Of a stretch of 64,000 nt of DNA, positions 42,230-64,000 are shown piece by piece (within the stretch, counting starts at the first letter, position 1; the number at the start of each line of letters is the position of its first letter). Where the stretch lies: positions 1,598,999 to 1,662,998 of the forward strand of contig NC_079896.1 of NCBI RefSeq assembly GCF_024868665.1. The letters are read 5' to 3'. The stretch is from Triplophysa rosa (lineage: Eukaryota > Chordata > Actinopteri > Cypriniformes > Nemacheilidae). The notes under the pieces were generated by a model, which was not told the origin of the DNA, ran no database searches, and was given only the letters and a program-made list of their open reading frames with translations. The position numbers and the translations under genes were made by a program.

Positions 42230-43440
42230 AAGTATTGTGGCATGAATGTTTGTAATGGGCTTCTGCACTGCTTCCAGAAAGAGAGCGAGTGTGTATTTAG
42301 GTCGGTGTCAGTGTTGGAGTCTTTAGTGTCAAATGAGGCAGAATGTGGAATCCGTGAGTTTCACACATAAACAGACTCATTCTGATAATGAAGTCTAATG
42401 GTCTCACGCTGGTGTCAGTGTAAACATGGCATTCTTGCACAACATTAGCAGGAGTCTGAAAAAGAACTTTCCAGAGAAATTACTTTTACAGCTTTCTGTT
42501 GTTTAGATCGTAAACAATACTTTAGTACTCTGTGTTAGTTGTATGTGCTAAAGCAGACATATTCCCTTAAAACATTTACCACTGTAACTGTATTTTGTGT
42601 TAGAAAACCCTTATGAATACCCTTTCATTTAAAACTTCTTTTTTTGTCAATGCAGTTTCTTTTACAAATCTTTCTAAAAATTGTTTAACCTTTTGCTATG
42701 ATCACTGTGCTTGTTTTTGCGGATTATGAACACCAGTCACCGTAGTCATCTGCTGCTTTGAGAGGAATTATATATTTTCAATGATCTTATTTTACTTATT
42801 TTTACATATATTTTTAATTGTTTTGACAAAAACCACTGAGATTGAGTTCAGAATAGGAGCGAAAGAGGTTTTGGTTTAGTTTCATTTAGAGGAGGGGTTA
42901 TGTGCCCCCTTCATAATCTATGTCTTATATCTTTTACAAATTCAATACAAATGAGTGAGGGAGAGAGAGGTTTAGTGTGTGTGGAGGAGAGGGAGAAAAA
43001 TAAAAAATTGAGAGAGAGTGTTTGGTGCAGAATGTTTTACCAATGTTGATAACAGAACAATCTGTTTCAGACCAGCACTACTGAACATAACCAAATTGAG
43101 CATAAACCAAATTAAAAAAGAAAGTACAATTTCATATTTGCACCATTGGGAAAAAGAAAGTAAAAAACAAATGAAGGGCCCTGAGGGCCCTAACAGAATC
43201 TGCAAGATTATCTCTTACACTGTTAGAGACACAAAGCGGACACAAATACAGTCTCGACGTAAAAAAAGTATTTATTCTTGACCTAGCATTGTATTACCAC
43301 CTTATTTTTTGTTGTTATTGTGACATCGTCTATTTCTTCACAACTTGTTTTATGCTGTCTTTGGTTTCATAGTAAGTCAACACACAAGAATGAAGTGCTT
43401 TAAATCAAGTGCTTAGAATTCGCACTTCATATTGTAAATT

Positions 43441-43444
<4 letters not shown>

Positions 43445-43484
<40 letters not shown>

Positions 43485-43525
43485 GTGCGCGTGCGTGTGT
43501 GTGCGTGTGCGTGTGCGTGTGTGTG
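43445..43525 (+). repeat. GA then GT/GC microsatellite in the snta1 promoter or 5' UTR
   Basis: About 18 GA units, then about 45 bases of GTGTGCGC-type repeat, ending 79 bases before the snta1 ATG. Confidence 0.95.
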
Positions 43526-43603
43526 GAGGAGGGGGTAGTTGAGTAAAGTGTCTCGGGTTCGGGAGCGCAGCTCGTCCGCTGGTATTTCAGGAATGTGTTG
43601 ATC
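43526..43603 (+). promoter_or_regulatory. snta1: snta1 5' UTR and proximal promoter
   Basis: GC-rich sequence (GGAGGAGGGGG, CTCGGGTTCGGGAGCGCAGC) between the microsatellite and the start codon. No TATA box. The start site is not defined. Confidence 0.4.
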
Positions 43604-61411
<17,808 letters not shown>

Positions 61412-61870
61412 CGACCAGCATCCGGAGAGCCCGCCTCCGCGGCGGGTCAAGTGAACGGAGGACCAGTGAACATCAAGCCAAACAAACGTTCAGCATAGAC
61501 TGTCAGGCGTCAGCGTTCAGCTCCTGAAGGCCAAAACAAGCTTACAAACCTGAAGCCATTCAACAATCCTCTCTCTCTCTTTCTCTTTCATTGGTTTGGC
61601 TTTGTCATCGCTCGTTTGTTACGAATAGCAGAAATCTTTTAAACACAACTGCTGTTGGAACCGCAGTGACATTAACACAAACTATTAGACTGGAGCGAGT
61701 TACTGATTCTCTAACAAACATTTCTTGGATACACAGTAGATTGGATATAAAGAAAATTGATTCTGTCTATTTTGAGCACGTCTGTGATGCTGTCTAGTTA
61801 GGGAGCTTACTAGGGTTGGAAACAAAGCCCTAATGTGTTTATTTGACAGAAGTGAACAGCTGATCTCATC

Positions 61871-61876
61871 ATTAAA
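61871..61876 (+). terminator. snta1: Candidate snta1 polyadenylation signal (ATTAAA, proximal)
   Basis: Variant hexamer 460 bases after the stop. Confidence 0.35.
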
Positions 61877-62651
61877 GGGCTTTCGGCAGCTGTGATTATC
61901 AAAAAACTTTCTACACTCACAGAATGATTTCTTTGGAATTTACAGACATGAATCAGCAGAACAAACTGATCAAATCAAATGCCGCCGTGGTACCGCGGTA
62001 TATTGAATGTTTCGTGTGATAATCCAGCGAATCTTTGGTGTATACCGCGGTACAAGATACATGAAAGAAAACCATGGGAAGACTGTGCTGTTTTTTGTCA
62101 TATTCATCTTAACCGTGCCAGTCAAACTTACAAATCAAACTTTGATTATATTCGAGAAACTTTACTTAGATTTGCTTATGTTTTAATCTGTGGATGTTAT
62201 ACTGACCCCTGCTGGCCGGTATGAGTTACTACACTACAAACGAGATGTTTGGAATAGCGTACTAACATACCAATCTTACTATTTCTGTAGTGTGCTTTTA
62301 TTTTGTGAGTGCACTGCAGTGTGTGGGGGATTTTGAGATGACCTACTCGGCAGATTTTGTATCCCACAATGCAGTGCGCTTCCATTTCCAGTATGCTAAA
62401 GAAACCGAAATATCGTATTTTTCCGGACGCACGTTCAGATCAAATTTATAAGATTATATTAAGATTATTTTGTTTGAACAATTTCATTTTTAATTTGGTC
62501 TGCCCAAAGACAAGGCATTTGAACCAAAATCAGGTTCAAAGATGCAAGTTTGTGTAATACCTACTGTGATTTGCTAGTATTCTGTTCTGAACATCCCACA
62601 CAAAGTTTCCTTCATTCTGTTTTCTTTCTTCAAACTGACGGCGGGGAGAAT

Positions 62652-62883
62652 TAGAGATGCACCGATATATCGGCCAATAATCGATATCGATTTTCATACT
62701 ATTGGTTACTTATTTGACGTTTAATAATAGTCGTTAAATGAATGTATAACAGAATGTTCAAAAATATGAATTGAACCTTTAGAATTGAGTTAATGCAAGT
62801 TAAAATAACTGGCGTTGGTGGGTATCGCTCTGAATAATCGGCTGTCAGTATTGGTGGAGAAATGTAGTGTCAGTGCATCTCTA
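62652..62883. mobile_element. Short hAT-like MITE (TAGAGATGCACCG type)
   Basis: Left TAGAGATGCACCGATATATC, right AGTGCATCTCTA. Flanks GGGAGAAT and GGAAAAAT match at 6 of 8 positions. 232 bp, non-coding. Confidence 0.7.
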
Positions 62884-63196
62884 GGAAAAATAATGGGAGT
62901 GTTTTGTGCGGTATCGGCAGATGTCCTATTGTTTCCAAACCATGTTGTTTGAGTTCTGCCTTCTACATTCTTCCCCTCACTTTATTGTAACCGTAACATC
63001 CACTTTAAAGAGGAACGTTTGGACGTCCCAACGTGAAGTGGAAAATCTTCTCTCTGTGGCCTTTATAAACTCTACTGAATTTTAATATATGATTCAAACT
63101 GTATTCAGTCTATGTTAGCTTAACGAGAAAAATCATATTATATATCCTTATTTAAACAGAAGAGTGCCTTCTAGGGTTGTTTGTATATAAAATTGC

Positions 63197-63202
63197 AATA
63201 AA
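63197..63202 (+). terminator. snta1: Candidate snta1 polyadenylation signal (AATAAA, distal)
   Basis: The first canonical hexamer after the stop, with a GT-rich downstream stretch. Confidence 0.4.
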
Positions 63203-63220
63203 TCTACCTTGACTTTGCTC

Positions 63221-64000
63221 GCAGATGTGGCTATTGTGTGATGGACATCATCAACTGATTTTACAGCGGCGTGTTTTGATAATACTGCAAACCAGACGCT
63301 GGCATAACAGATATATGACGGGACGTGAGTTACACAACAGTGCAGAGACAGAAAACAATATATACACTAAGTAAAAAAAACAAAATGCATACATAGTGGC
63401 GTGTTAATAAATACGGCTGGGTACATTATTTCTCAAATGTTGCTCTTTAAACACAAATGTAAAAAAATTCTAGTAATATGTAGTATACTGTCGTAAACAT
63501 TGTAGTATACTTATTAGTAGATGTCAGAAACACTAGTATCTAAGAATTTGAATACAGTAATCTATAGTAAATACTATAGTACACTACAGTACAGTATTTA
63601 TTCATGTAGGATAACTCGGGAGACTTAATGGAGTTCTCACTTTTCTCTCAGGTACTAAAAATCTCGTTTTCTAAAGCGAAACATCTGAGACTGTTTTCAT
63701 CATTTCATCTCATTGCTCTGCAGGAGAAACATGAAGTGAGAGATATTTGTGATTTTTTTGACTGCTGCTCTTGTTCTCTCAAACACAAAGCTTTTCTGTT
63801 ATTCACCACTAACACAGCGGCCTTCAGCTCTCAGACACGTCACGACTTCAAACACAGTACACCAGTGTTTCCATTAGACACAATCCAATCATAAAAAGTC
63901 AGATTTAATCACATTCAGGGCTGAACAAACATTTCTAAACTACATTTTTTAAACTATATTTTACAGCGCTTTCGTGTAAAATCTAATGGTGGTGAAGACG
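63221..64000. other. Downstream flank, no gene recognised
   Basis: AT-rich sequence with a short ACTATAGTA-type patch (about 63480-63600), similar in wording to the array at 19110-19960. No conserved frame was seen; an 88-codon open frame at 63628-63894 has no recognisable features. Confidence 0.5.

Larger units (their letters stand above)
36871..43440. other. Divergent intergenic region, cbfa2t2 to snta1
   Basis: No gene recognised. It holds a degraded MITE (38030-38260), a GT microsatellite (38666-38707), an AAGAACC-type repeat (39690-39905), a TTAA-MITE (40436-40835), two related palindromic elements (40901-41127 and 41985-42229) and a SINE (41300-41410). Neighbouring open frames are short and resemble nothing known. 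Confidence 0.6.
61412..63220 (+). other. snta1: snta1 3' UTR (extent inferred)
   Basis: Non-coding after the TGA. Two candidate ends: ATTAAA at 61871-61876, and AATAAA at 63197-63202 with GTGGCTATTGTGTG after it. It contains a small hAT-like insertion at 62652-62883 if the longer form is used. Confidence 0.45.

Overview
This is genomic DNA from a ray-finned fish, most likely a cyprinid. Its genes have short exons with GT/AG introns, and it has long CA/GT and GA/TC microsatellites, an intronless Toll-like receptor of the fish-expanded TLR11 group, and many palindromic MITE and hAT-type repeats. No bacterial, viral or CRISPR features were seen, and no tRNA or rRNA gene was recognised. All calls come from reading the sequence and comparing it with remembered families; no search was run.

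Layout: (1) about 1-5970, plus strand, the 3' part of necab3 (ten coding exons seen; the start lies left of the window). (2) about 5970-7390, a convergent intergenic gap. (3) about 7390-36740, minus strand, the whole of cbfa2t2 (MTGR1, an ETO-family corepressor): eleven coding exons and a 20.7 kb first intron that holds most of the repeats and several non-repetitive blocks that could be regulatory. (4) 36740-43600, a divergent intergenic region with a SINE and MITEs. (5) 43604-61411, plus strand, snta1 (alpha-1-syntrophin) with eight coding exons. (6) 48293-51190, minus strand, a complete intronless 965-residue Toll-like receptor nested antisense in snta1 intron 1. (7) 61412-64000, the probable snta1 3' UTR and flank. 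The order and relative orientation snta1 / cbfa2t2 / necab3 match human 20q11 (SNTA1, CBFA2T2, NECAB3), which supports the orthology calls.

The most unusual observation is in cbfa2t2. All eleven exons join in phase into a 592-codon frame with good splice sites, but two codons are in-frame TGA (14698-14700 and 10798-10800). Both sit exactly where ETO-family proteins carry a conserved cysteine: one at the start of the NHR1/TAFH domain and one in the NHR2 tetramerisation helix. Cysteine-to-TGA exchange is the classic mark of a selenocysteine protein, but no SECIS element was established here. Two nonsense changes (a decaying homeolog, an allele, or sequence error) remain a serious alternative.

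The repeat content is informative. A TTAA-flanked MITE sits inside another repeat whose uninterrupted copy is also in the window, so the empty target site can be read. A hAT-type element in snta1 has a perfect 8-bp target duplication. A 391-bp direct repeat pair and a multi-copy GAGATCTC-rich family are not identified.
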